This document shows, piece after piece, positions 34,585 through 46,200 of a stretch of 64,000 bases of DNA (position 1 is its first letter; the number at the start of each line of letters is the position of its first letter). Where the stretch lies: assembly GCF_000801105.2 (NCBI RefSeq), contig NC_079512.1, positions 24,879,848 to 24,943,847 on the forward strand, given 5' to 3'. Source of the stretch: Raphanus sativus (taxonomy: Eukaryota; Streptophyta; Magnoliopsida; Brassicales; Brassicaceae). The notes beneath the pieces were generated by a model. The model was not told where the DNA came from. It ran no database searches and was given only the letters and a program-made list of their open reading frames with translations. The position numbers were made by a program, and so were the translations under genes.

Positions 34585-37205
34585 TTACATAATTGAAGGC
34601 CTAGGATAATTCACAGCTTGTGTAGATTTGATGTTGTTGTTGTCATCACTGATGGGTTGATGACCCTGCTTCTCTTTTGGTGTTTCCTTTGGGACATGAA
34701 GTTCCTCAAGTGTCTTGACGATATCGTTCATGTTCGGTCTGACCTTGTAATCTATAGTTATGCAGTCGAGTGCAAGACCTGCAATTTTTAAAGCCTGGGT
34801 TAGCGAGTATTGGCCTTGGAGACGAGGATCCATCACTCGGAGAAGCCTTCTTTTGTTTGTTAAGTAAGGTCTTGCCCATTCCACTAGATTATGTTCTCCT
34901 ACTGGTTGGTTCTTGTCTATTGCTCGTCTTCCTGATAACAGCTCCAGTAACACAACCCCGAAGCTGTACACATCGCTCTTTGCCGATAAATGACCTTTCA
35001 ATATTTGACAAGAACGTCAGTTCTTTGCATTGATCAGAATTGATAGAAAAAAGCAATAGAAAATGCATAGAGACATACCAGTAGCTAGATATTCTGGAGC
35101 AGCGTATCCTTGAGTTCCCACGACTCTGGTAGTTACATGGCTAATGTCACCCATTGGACCATCTCTAGCCAAGCCGAAGTCTGAAAGCTTTGCGTTGTAG
35201 TTCTGCAGATACAGAGAGAAACATTAAAATATAAACTTCTATGGCTGCATCCAAAACTACACAGAGTAACAATCAAATCAGGTGTTATACATACCGAATC
35301 AAGCAAGATGTTGGATGCTTTGAAGTCTCGGTATATAACTTGCGGTTGAGCATTGTGAAGAAAAGCAAGTCCTCTAGCTGCACCAAGAGCCATTCGGACC
35401 CGTGTGTTCCACGAAAGTGGCTGAAAGAATGTTCCTCCTGTTTTTTTTTTTTTTGAGAAATCAGAAGATAAAAAGATTTATAGATATATGTAAAACAGAT
35501 TAATTATCACGAGCTTTGTTTTCTTTGAAGATATTTGAACTTACTTCTGAACAAATGATTCTCAAGACTACCACGAGGCATGAACTCGTACACAAGTAGC
35601 CTTTGCTCTTCGTCTAAGCAGTATCCAATCAATTTCACAAGGTTAGGATGATCCAGCTGACCTAAATAATTGATCTCCGCCTGTTTTTTCCCATAGTAAA
35701 AAGAAAAAAAAATGTTCAAGCACTAGCTCTCGGTTCTTTGAAATAGAGACTTTTCTGAAATAACAAAACAAAGAGATGTGACTAACTAACCAGCCATTCT
35801 CGATGACCTTGAAGCCCTTCTTGGTTAAGTCTTTTCACTGCAATGAGGATTCCGCTCCCCGGTTTGGAAGGAGCCAAGGAAGTCTCATCGATCCATCCTT
35901 TGAAAACGCGACCAAAACCACCTTCACCAACCATACTATCAGGCCTGAAGTTCCTAGTTGCGGACTTGAGTTCACTGAGGCTAAAGTTCTTCAGATTAGC
36001 ATTTTGCAATATCTCTCCTTCGGTTCGAGGCATATGGGAGAAGGAAGTAGTCGACGATCCCTTGCTCCCATCCCTACTCAAGAATTTCGAACTCAGCCCT
36101 GCAAGAATTTTTACAAGCCAATGCATTTAGATTGTAATTACGTAGAGAGTGGTTTAATTATGAATCTGATTATGTGGCGGCCTTTTAAGGTTCTCCAAAT
36201 CTGGCAAGAACTAAAACAACATAATGACAGAAACAGATTGAAGCTAACATTCATTTATAGTCAGCCGACCGACAATATACTTTCGAGAGATTCATTTATG
36301 AACAATACTTAGGTTCACTCCTGGGGTGAACTTTTTAAATTCACCTTACTTCTATTAACCAATCAAGTCGCCACGTAGTATTAATGACAAAAAATATTAA
36401 ATACATTTTTTAAAAGCCAAAAAATCTTTTAAATATCATATTTAACAAAATTAATATCGCAAACTAAACTCTAAATCTAAACCGTAACTCTAAATCCAAA
36501 CTATATATCCTAAACTCAAATCCTAAACCCTTAACCCAAATCCTATACCCTAAACTCTAGACTCTATACCTTAAAATAAAATTATATATCCTAAATCCAG
36601 TCACTAAACCCAAACCCTAAACCCTAAAATCAAACTCTATACCCTAGAACCAAGTTATAAACCCTAAACCCAAACCCTTGGGTTTAGAATTTATAGTTTA
36701 GGTTTAGAATTTAGCGTTTGATTTTAGGGTATAGAGTTTGGGTTTAGGGCTTAGGGTTTAGGTTTAGGGTATAGGGTTTGAGTTTAGGGTTACGGTTTGG
36801 GTTTAGGGTTACGGTTTGGATTTAGTGTTTAGTTTTCGATATTAATTTTGTTAAAATTGACATTTAAAAGATTTTTTGGCGTTTTAAAAATGTATTTAAT
36901 ATTTTTTGTCATTAATCCTACGTGGCGATTTAATTGGCTATAGAGGTGAAGTGAATTTAAAAAGTTCACCCCAGGGGTGAACCTAAGTATTGTTCTTCAT
37001 TTATTACTAATAATGGAAATAAAAGGACTTCTAATCTGAACAATAAAAACCTTTCTAATTCAGGACAAAGCAAGTGTGGAATAAATCATTAAATTTCTGT
37101 CACTCCTCAAATTTAATAGTAGAAAGACAAGAAACTGAGCAAAGAAGACTCACATGTGCTGGAAGCAATATCTGTTCTGATCTGATTGCTGAAACAAGCT
37201 CCCAT
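34585..37205 (-). CDS. NAK: Receptor-like cytoplasmic kinase NAK (RLCK VII / PBL family), 390 aa
   Basis: Six exons on the minus strand, in coding order: 37205-37154, 36098-35791, 35680-35545, 35437-35295, 35202-35079, 34994-34585 (1173 nt, all GT-AG). Exon 1 encodes [17 protein letters not shown], a typical N-myristoylation/palmitoylation start (MGxCxS), so the kinase is probably at the plasma membrane. The Ser/Thr kinase domain shows the glycine loop [12 protein letters not shown], the catalytic lysine in [17 protein letters not shown] (catalytic loop), LSDFGLAR (Mg binding), and an activation segment ending [10 protein letters not shown]. The C-terminal tail is hydrophilic and ends PRPSIM. 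The tiny 52-bp first exon is separated by a 1055-bp intron containing a foldback transposon. The Arabidopsis counterpart is, from memory, At5g02290. Confidence 0.95.
36300..36995. mobile_element. 696-bp foldback MITE (Mutator-type TSD) with telomere-like repeats, inside NAK intron 1
   Basis: The termini are inverted: GAACAATACTTAGGTTCAC at the left edge and GTGAACCTAAGTATTGTTC at the right. Perfect 9-bp direct repeats TTCATTTAT flank it (36291-36299 and 36996-37004). The inverted similarity continues through nearly the whole element (for example AACTTTTTAAATTCACCTTA against TGAATTTAAAAAGTTCA, and CGCCACGTAG against CTACGTGGCG) to a centre near 36675. The inner arms are dozens of degenerate AAACCCTAAACCC units and their complement GGGTTTAGGGTTTAG, that is, Arabidopsis-type telomere-like repeats. 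It has no coding sequence. A transcript through it could form a hairpin of about 340 bp. Confidence 0.88.
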
Positions 37206-38799
37206 TTTAACCACCACAGGAGTCCAACCACTCACTCAAGCTCTATTCTCTTGGATTAAGAGCAAAAAGAGAAAGATATTTTGTGTATAAACACAAACCC
37301 AGAAGAAGACGTGCGAAATGGAGCAAAAACCAAAACAGAAAAAAGGCTCAAGAAAACTACAAAGGAGAAAGAAAAAAACGAAGGTTCCCACAGAGAAGAA
37401 AGAAAACTATAGAGCTGGCTAATGATGACACTCCAAACTTTTTCTTTGTCTCCTAACAGGAAAAGTCTTTTGTGATAAATATTTATTTTAATTGAAACGA
37501 AATACAAATGTGCAATATGAGTTTTTAAAAGTTATTTCCCGTCTCTCCCTCTCTCTTTCTGTTGGGACTTTGTTTTCTTCCTCATCTTTCTCTGTTCATC
37601 GTTGACTTATTGACTTTTTCATACCACTCTTTGGAGTCTACCACACTCCACACTCAAGCGCCAGATAAAATCTTACCTTATATGATTAGACAAAAGTAAC
37701 TGTTTTACAAGAAACATAAACGATGCATATTGTCAAAAAGAGAAATTTGATATTTACACTAAAAAGATACATGTTTTTATTTCTCTGTTAATTACGATAT
37801 ATGTACGATATAAAATTACTAGCGATTGTTTATAGATTTGGAAAATTACTATGAATTTCAGTCTACCTGTTTTTTATTTAACAAAAAAAAATTTGATAGT
37901 GTTCGTGTCTATCACTTATACATGTTTGCATATTGTTAACCTTTGAAATTTCTTGCTCAGTAAAGAAAAAGGATGTTGTTAACTTTTGGAACTTTTAAGT
38001 TTTAACCAAACAAAGATAATGAAATGGAATACAACTATTTAAAAGACATCAATACTATTAATTCTTCAACATGTCCAATTGATATGGGTTATGTCCAATT
38101 TATAAAAATGGCATCCAAATATAACTAACTAAAGTAACCGTATAATAATAATAAGAAAACTGCATAACTTAATATATAGTCAATCTCCATAACCACTAAG
38201 TCCTACTTTTAAGGGCTATAAATATTGCAACATAAATGTACGAATATATATATTTTTGTTTCATTTTCCTTACTCTTTTACTTCACCTATTAATTATCCT
38301 ATATCTAATTCCAAAATCATAGTATTTATTTAACAACCAAAAATATTCAGGAATCAAAATATAACCGCTTTCTACATATACGATATGGACTAATATACTG
38401 TATTTATGTATTTATCCTTACTCTTATTTTATAAAATATAGAAAGTGGATATGTATGTATACAGGTAGGTTTTCTATGAAAGGCTCATGTGCTTGAACTA
38501 AATTTTACAAAATATTAATAACTTTTTAAGTATTTAAATGTCTATTGTAAATAATAAAATTAAATTTTAAATCTAAAATAACCTAAAAGTAAAACATAAA
38601 ATTATAATTGATAATTGATGACAAAAATAAACTAATACCAAATTACAACAATTAGATTTGTAAATAGATTCATAATCCACAAGATCATATATATATATTT
38701 TTATATAAAAACCAAAAATCTAATTTCCTAATTAGAATAGAAACATATTCTAATAATATAATTAAAAATCTAAAAAGTTAATAATTAAAAATTACGTAT
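37206..38799. other. Intergenic, NAK upstream region
   Basis: Purine-rich text at 37256-37500 (plus strand) is the likely NAK 5' leader/promoter. The rest is AT-rich with no gene recognised. Confidence 0.5.
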
Positions 38800-39173
38800 T
38801 GGTTTAACCAGTGGTTCAACTGGTAACTGAATTTTGAGTTTTAGCGGATTTCCATGGGTTTTACCGGGTTTCCGTGGGTTTTACCGAGTTTCGTGGGTTT
38901 TACCAGATTATTAAACAATGATGTTTTTCCTAAAACTCAAACCAAATTACATACCAGATCCACGGGTTTGCCGGTTTATTCGCAAATCCGGATCGGTTTC
39001 AAAATATTGTGTACAAGTGTATAGTTATATAATATCACAAATTCAATATAATTATCAAAACTTTTAACTAATAATTTTTAAATATAGTAAATATGAGTAT
39101 AAAAAAAACACAAATAAAAAAAATAAAAAACAAAAAATATACCCGCCCTTTGAAGGGCGGATCAGAATCTAGT
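38800..39173 (+). mobile_element. Helitron 3' terminal region
   Basis: It ends with a strong hairpin CCCGCCCTTTGAAGGGCGG (39142-39160), then ATCAGAAT and CTAGT (39169-39173) followed by T, the classic Brassicaceae Helitron 3' end. Just inside are short tandem units of GGGTTTTACCGGGTTTCCGT type (about 38855-38905). The 5' TC end could not be placed, so the start given is arbitrary and the true element probably extends further left. Confidence 0.7.
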
Positions 39174-40231
39174 TAACATTGTTTTTCCAGTATTGTGAAT
39201 AAAGCAAATAGGCTTGGATAAAAAAAAAAGGCTTGGATAGCAATCGGTTCAGCCCATTATGTGCTCTAGGCTTTCTGTGGAATCGCTAACTATTAATAGA
39301 CTTTCTTTTCGTCCATGGGCCAGTTTCCGATTATAGTATATAGTTAATGAATAAATATTGTTTTCTTTATGAATTATGTTGCAAAAATTATATTTTCTGA
39401 TTGGAAACTTTTACTAAATTACTGGGACACAGTTTTTATATTTAGTGCATAACCTCATTTGAAAATAATTATTTTCAAATACATAATCGTTATACTAACA
39501 TTTTCTATTTAGTTGATGTCACTGTTTTTGAATTGAATATTCGTTTTAATATATAGTTTTCAGACAGTCCATTATACTAAGTGTTAATTAGTGTAAATGT
39601 AATAAACATTGACCAAAAATGGAAGTTTAAGATATATCATTTATTTTTAAAAGATGTTCGTGGAGCAAGTGAATTGATAAATAGAAACATTTATAGTAAT
39701 TGAAAATTTCAACTTGATAATATTTTTTTTTTTAAAATCAACAACTAAACAAAAGAAAGAAAGAAGCAAACAATATTTTCAATGATTAGAAGAGAAAATC
39801 AAAGTCCCAAACAGCTCCCCAGACTTTTTCTTCCCTTCCTATCTCTAAAATTGTAAAACGAAAGAGACTTGCCAAGCTTCGCAAACCGTCACGGCTCGCT
39901 TTATCAACTAACAAACTCTCTTTCTCTCTCTCGAATCGGATAATCCCATAGAGTTTTATCTTCGATCGGAAAGGTATTATTTATTCTTCCTCCTGTTTTA
40001 GATAGAATTTGATTTTAAATCCCAGCCTTGTTGATGATTGATTGATTGATTGATATAATCGTTTTGAAGAGGGGATCACTTGCTTCTGCTTCTGCTGCTA
40101 TCCTCGGCGGAGGAACCAACAAAGCCCTGGAGAGTCGCAGCTCCGTGTTACGGTTAAGCAGGTGTTTCTGCAGCCTTGTGTCTGTGGTGGTACTCTATCT
40201 CCGCCGCCGCCGCATCTCGTTAACCACTGAG
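39174..40231 (+). promoter_or_regulatory. PRT6 upstream region and probable 5' UTR intron
   Basis: A C/T-rich leader (CTCTCTTTCTCTCTCTCG, about 39915-39935) precedes a donor at 39974 (AAG|GTATTA) and a possible acceptor at 40068-40069 (TTGAAG). This implies a 5' UTR intron of about 96 bp. An in-frame ATG at 40046 would then fall inside the intron. Confidence 0.45.
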
Positions 40232-43200
40232 ATGGACACCGACTCGCCTCTCTTTGGTTCATTTTTTCCCACCTCAATCGATTCCCTCATCGAGGTAACC
40301 ATTTCCAGATCCATATAATAGAGTTTGTTACTTTTTTTAACTGGACTGTGATTTTTTTTTAACTTTGTAGAGGCTTGCCTCTGTTGGTGTTCCTAAAGAA
40401 GGCTGCTCCAAACACGGCCTTGTGGAGTTCGTTAGAGCTAATCCTTCCAAAACGTCACAGATCGTCTCTGCTCTCTTACCTACCGAAGAGGACGTTAGAG
40501 CCGGGTTGAAGGAAGCGAAGGAGCGAGACAGGTCTCGGAAGTCCGCGGTGAGCCCCACCATGAAAACGAGGTTCGGGGAGATCGTGGATTGGCTACAGTG
40601 GCTGATGTTCCAGGGAGACCCTGGCGTTTCATTGAGTGATCTCGCTGAGTTGAACGTTGATCAGCGGGGTGTTTGCGGCTCCGTCTGGGGGCGGAATGAT
40701 ATAGCGTATAAGTGCAGGACGTGCGAGAACGATCCGACTTGTGCGATCTGTGTGTCTTGTTTCGAGAATGGGGATCACAAGATGCATGATTATTCGGTTA
40801 TTTACACCGGGGGTGGTTGCTGTGATTGCGGGGATGAGACGGCGTGGAAACGGGAGGGTTTCTGTTCGAAGCATAAAGGTGCTGAGCAGATTCAGCCTTT
40901 ACCTGAGAACGTAGCGAACTCGGTTGGGCCTGTGCTTGATGCGGTTTTCGCTTGTTGGAGTGATAAGCTCTCGTCTGCGGAGAGTATTGCTGGGAAAGAT
41001 GCTAGATCAGACGATGCTCCTTTAGTGGTTCAAAAGATGTCAAACGAGTTGACGTTTGCGGTTGTTGAGATGCTTCTTGAATTTAGTCAGTCGACTGAGA
41101 GTTTGCTGAGTTTCGTTTCTAGAAGGATTATCTCTTCGAGTGGTCTGTTGGATTATCTCGTGAAGGCTGAGAGGTTCTTGGACCTTGATGTAACGAAAAG
41201 ACTGCATGACTTGTTCCTTAAATTGATAGCTGATCCAGTGTTCAAGTCGGAATTTGCAAAAGCGTTTGCGAGTTACTATCCAGTTGTGATAAGTGAAGCG
41301 GTTAGGCAGGGTAACGATAGTGCAGTCAAGAAATATCCGCTACTGTCTACATTTTCTGTGCAAATCCTCACGGTGCCAACTCTAACACCATTTCTGGTGA
41401 AGGAAATGAATTTTCTAGATATGCTTTTGGGATGCCTCAGTGATATCTTTGTTTCTTGTTCTGGAGAGGATGGTGTGCTTCAGGTAAAACAAACATATAG
41501 CTTCGATTCTCATTTGTTTGGTATAATGACACTTTTTCTATTCACTGTTGTGTTATGTTACGTTGACGGTGATGAGTTTTATTTCCGGTTGATTGTGTTC
41601 GCAGTTAAATGTATTTGACCGTTTTCTTTTGTAGGCTACAAAGTGGGAGCGGTTGTCTGAGATAAGTGACCGTGTCACTGCAGACTTGAAATTTGTTACG
41701 AGCCATGCTGTAGTATCGGAGTATGCAACACATGAACATCGGGAGTTATCGAGATCATGGTTGATACTCTTGACTTTCGCTCAAGGAATGAATCCTATAA
41801 AAAGAGAGACTGGAATCCATATTGAAGACGAAAATGAGTATATGCATCTATTCTTTATTTTGGGTCATTCAGTAGCTGTTATTCACTCTCTGTTGGTTAC
41901 TGGTGCATATGCTACTGCCAGTGATGAAGAAATAGAAAATGAGAGAACCACCAAGGCAGGACTTGACAAGTGTGATGGAGATGGAGAAAGGTATGCAAAA
42001 GTTGGGAGATTGTCTCATGAAGATTCTGTATGTACTGCTATGGTAAGCAGCAGCTCCGTTGATAGCGCGATGGTCTCTGAAGTCAACAAAATTGACCCTT
42101 TCCGTGCCCAGCTTCCTTCTTCTGCCATATGGTTGATACGCGAGTGTTTGAAAGTTCTGGAGACATGTTTAGAAGATGATGAAGGTATATCAAAATTTCT
42201 TTGCAAGTTGTTTTCTCCTAGCGGCAGAAACATCCCTGGCAGCACGATGTCATGGCCAAAGAGAGATTTTGCAAAGGTTGGAATTAGAAGAAGTGTATCC
42301 AGTGCTCTTACCAGTTCTAGCAGAGATCCGAGTACTGCCTTATCACCTCTATGCGGCGATATAGAAACAAATCTTAGCTTGGATAATGTTGATGGATCGA
42401 ATGGGGAGGTTCGGACAGATGTTAACGCTGACTCTAGGAGAGTATCTTGCAACTCTTCCGATCCGAATGCGTCCGGAGTACATATACTTGGTCTGTGTGA
42501 TTGGCCGGACATCCATTACAATGTGAGCTCTCAGCCTATATCAGTTCATCTGCCATTACACCGGTTACTATCTTTGCTCTTACAAAAAGCATTAGAGAGG
42601 TGTTATGGAGAATCGGCATTGCAACTTGGAGTAAATGTTAGTCATGAGATCCCACATGCCGACTTCTTCAGCTACGTGATAGGAGATTTCCATCCTTATG
42701 GATTTTCTGCACTTGTTATGGAGCATGTGCTCCGGGTTAGGGTATTCTGTGCCCAAGTTATTGCTGGAATGTGGAAGAAGAATGGGGATTCCGTGTTAGT
42801 ATCTTGTGAGTGGTATCGGTCAGTTCGCTGGTATGTGAAAGAATAGTATTGTTATCATGAAGCGCTGTAGCTCATCATTCACTCGCATGTTGTTCATTTT
42901 AGTCGTTTCCGTTTACAGGTCAGAACAGGGACTTGAGCTTGATCTATTTCTTCTGCAGTTTTGTGGTGCGTTGGCTCCCGCAGATTCTTATGTTAATAAG
43001 ATTCTCGACCGATTTGGGCTCTCGAGCTATCTTTCACTAAACCCCGATATGACAAATGAGTATGTGGCTATTATCCTCCTACCGCTAATCGTTCTCAGTA
43101 CATGGTTTAAAAGTTCTGCTACATGAAACTGTCAAGTTATCTCGTACAGTATGATTCTCTTCATTTGATTAGAAGCATATAGTCGCTAATTAATTGTATT

Positions 43201-46200
43201 ACTCTGTAAGTTTTCTCTGTCTCGTATTTATGTATTGCTAGATGGTCAGTCAAAACGAATCTCCTGTATCTAAAGAGTTCACTGTTATTGGTCTTTCTTA
43301 CCTGATTTTGACATTATTCGAATCATAAAATTCTTTTTTTCAGGTATGAAGCAGTTTTAGTCCAAGAAATGCTTGCTCTTCTGATACAGATTCTGCAAGA
43401 AAGGCGATTTTGTGGTCTTTCTACTGCTGAAAGTTTGAGAAGAGAGATCATCTTCAAGTTAGCCACCGGAGATTTCACTCATAGTCAATTGGTCAGATCT
43501 TTACCCCGTGACCTATCCAAGTCGGATGAGCTCCAGGAGGTCTTAGACGACGTCTCAGTCTATTGTAATCCATCCGGCATGAACCAGGCATTGATTCAAA
43601 TCCATTGCTGGCCTCACCCTTAAGTTGACACGCATTGTAAAACTCACTTGACGTTAGTTCTTTGGCAGGGAAAGTATTCACTACGGTCATCTTGCTGGAA
43701 GGAATTGGATCTCTACCACCCTCGTTGGCATTCAAGAGAATTGCAATCTGCAGAAGAAAGATTTTCACGCTATTGTGGAGTGTCTGCGGTGACCACTCAG
43801 CTTCCTAGGTGGAGAATGATCTATCCGCCTCTGAAGGGACTTTCTAGAATCGGCACTTGCAAAGCCACATTTCAAATCATCTGCTCTGCTTTATACTACG
43901 CACTACAGAGTGGTACATCTGCTAAATCACGCGCTCAAGAGGGCGTTCTCATAAGTGCATTACACTTACTCTCGTTATCATTGGATATTTGCACTCAGCA
44001 AAGGGAATCTAATACGCAGGCTTGTTACGTAGAAGATTCAGTTCCGATTCTGGAATTAGCTGGTCTAGAAATTATTGGTATAAATCAAGGGACTGGAAAA
44101 GAAAGTTTGTTGTCTCTTCTTGTTTCATTAATGAGGACCCGTAAAGACGATGGTCTCCATCAATTTCCAGAGGCAGGCAGTTGTAATATTTCGTCCTGGA
44201 TTGGAAACTTGCTGAAGAAGTTCAGTGCAATTGATTCTGTTTGTATGAACCTATTGCAAAGTCTTGCCCCGGAGGTGGTTGGTCACTCTGTCTTTGATAA
44301 ATCCACACCAGGCTCTGCTTCGGATGACAAACGCAAAGCTAAAGCTAGAGAGAGGCAGGCTGCTATTCTGGTAAGATTTTTAAGTTTCAAATCTATGTTC
44401 CGGATGTTTATTAACAGGAAGCCTGCAGGTAGTAATATATTCTTATTTTAGGTTTAAGTTAGTCTAGATCGTTTAAATGTTCATTATTCACCTGTTATCC
44501 ACAGTAATAATTTATAAAATCCAGGATAAAATAGTTATGGTTTTTCTAACTTGGGTGCAGGCAAAAATGAAAGCTGAACAATCAAAATTCTTGTCTACCT
44601 TGAGTTCCAGCATGGATGATGATGATCCAAGATCTGAAACTGAAACAAGTGATTCCGTAATGGAACAGGATTCAGAAATTGCTATCCGTGAAGTTTGCTC
44701 TTTCTGCCATGACCCAGATTCCAAAGACCCTGTTTCTTTCTTGATTTTTCTCCAGGTTAGTTGCATGGATGATGCTGTTATTTGTGATTTTTAATGTTAA
44801 ACAAACGTATACTCCGAGGAAGTTTTGTTTTGTATCCTTCTTAATAATTTCTTTTCCTACCTGCAGAAATCTAAACTGTTGAGTTTTGTGGATAGAGGCC
44901 CTCCATCTTGGGATCAATGTCCACAATCTGAAAAGAATATACCCATGGGTGGAGCTACCGATCTACAGAGAATAAATGTTTCCTCAGATCGTTTAAGAAT
45001 GATTCCTCATGCGCTGCAATTGTCAGATGATGCAACCTCCGAGTCTGCTTCAGATTCTGTGCTTGAGGCTTTAACAGCCCGGCTTATAGGGAATGGTCAG
45101 AAGGAGAAGAGGTCTAGCGATGGGAGGGGAAAGGATGAATCTAACTTGGAATCATTGGAGATAGCTATGTATCAAACTGTTCGCAAAAAAATTGAAAACA
45201 TGATAAACCAAAGCCTTACACCTCGACTGCCTGATTCTGAAAGTGGTTCGGAGAGAAGTTCCGTTGGTGGTCTATCTACGTTGCATCAATTTCCAGATAT
45301 TCAATCAAAAAAAACCTCCAGATATCTGGATGTCAGTTCAGATGGGTTTCACCCTGCCGACTGTGATGGGGTCTATCTTTCATCGTGCGGACATGCTGTG
45401 CATCAAAGCTGTCTTGAACGATATTTAAGCTCGTTAAAGGAAAGGTGAGCCATTGTGAACCCTTTTTCATTCATGTTGATATCTCCGTCCCACCTGTTAC
45501 TTGCTTGATTTACAGTTATGATGTTAGTATTGCATTTAAAAGCTCTTTTTTTTTGTTTGGATGGTTTAGGTCTGAGAGAAGAAATGTTTTTGAAGGTGCA
45601 CATATTGTGGATCTATTACAGGTATTTATATAACCAGTTTAGAGATATTTTTTTCTCGGGCTTTAATGTGCTCCTTCTAAAGCTTCATCATCGTTTCTTC
45701 TTTCAGGGAGAATTTCTCTGTCCTACATGCCGCCGACTAGCTAATTCTGTGTTGCCTGCATGTCCTGGGGATTTATGTTCTGTGGCAAAGCTACAAGAAA
45801 GTTCGCATGCTAAGTTAGGTAGATCAGATGAAGAGATGCCTTCTCTCTGGCTCTCTGAAGCGTTGTGTCTACTACAATCTGCTGCTGACGTGATCGAAGA
45901 TGGTGATAGTGTTAAAACAGTTTCTCTTCAGGGAGATGAGCTAAGAAGGAAAGATCTTCAATCTGTCTCCAACAAGCTCTGGAATTTCTATTTTTCTAAG
46001 CGAGAGGAAAAACCTCCGGGAAGTTCTTGGCTACCACAATCGATCATCATGTGGGACACCCTTAAGTACTCTCTAATTTCAATGGAAATTGTTACTCGTT
46101 GTGCGAAGAATTCAATGCTTCCTGTCTATTGTATCGACTCCTTGCACGAAGAGTTTAAAACCTCTAAGGGAATTGCCCTGTCACTCTTATTACGAGTGGT

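Noticed and set aside
40046..40231. In-frame ATG at 40046 that would extend PRT6 by 62 residues
   Set aside because: It appears to lie within a 5' UTR intron (39974-40069). The extension is Ser/Arg-rich low-complexity sequence, and the known PRT6 N-terminus begins at MDTDSPLFGSF (40232).
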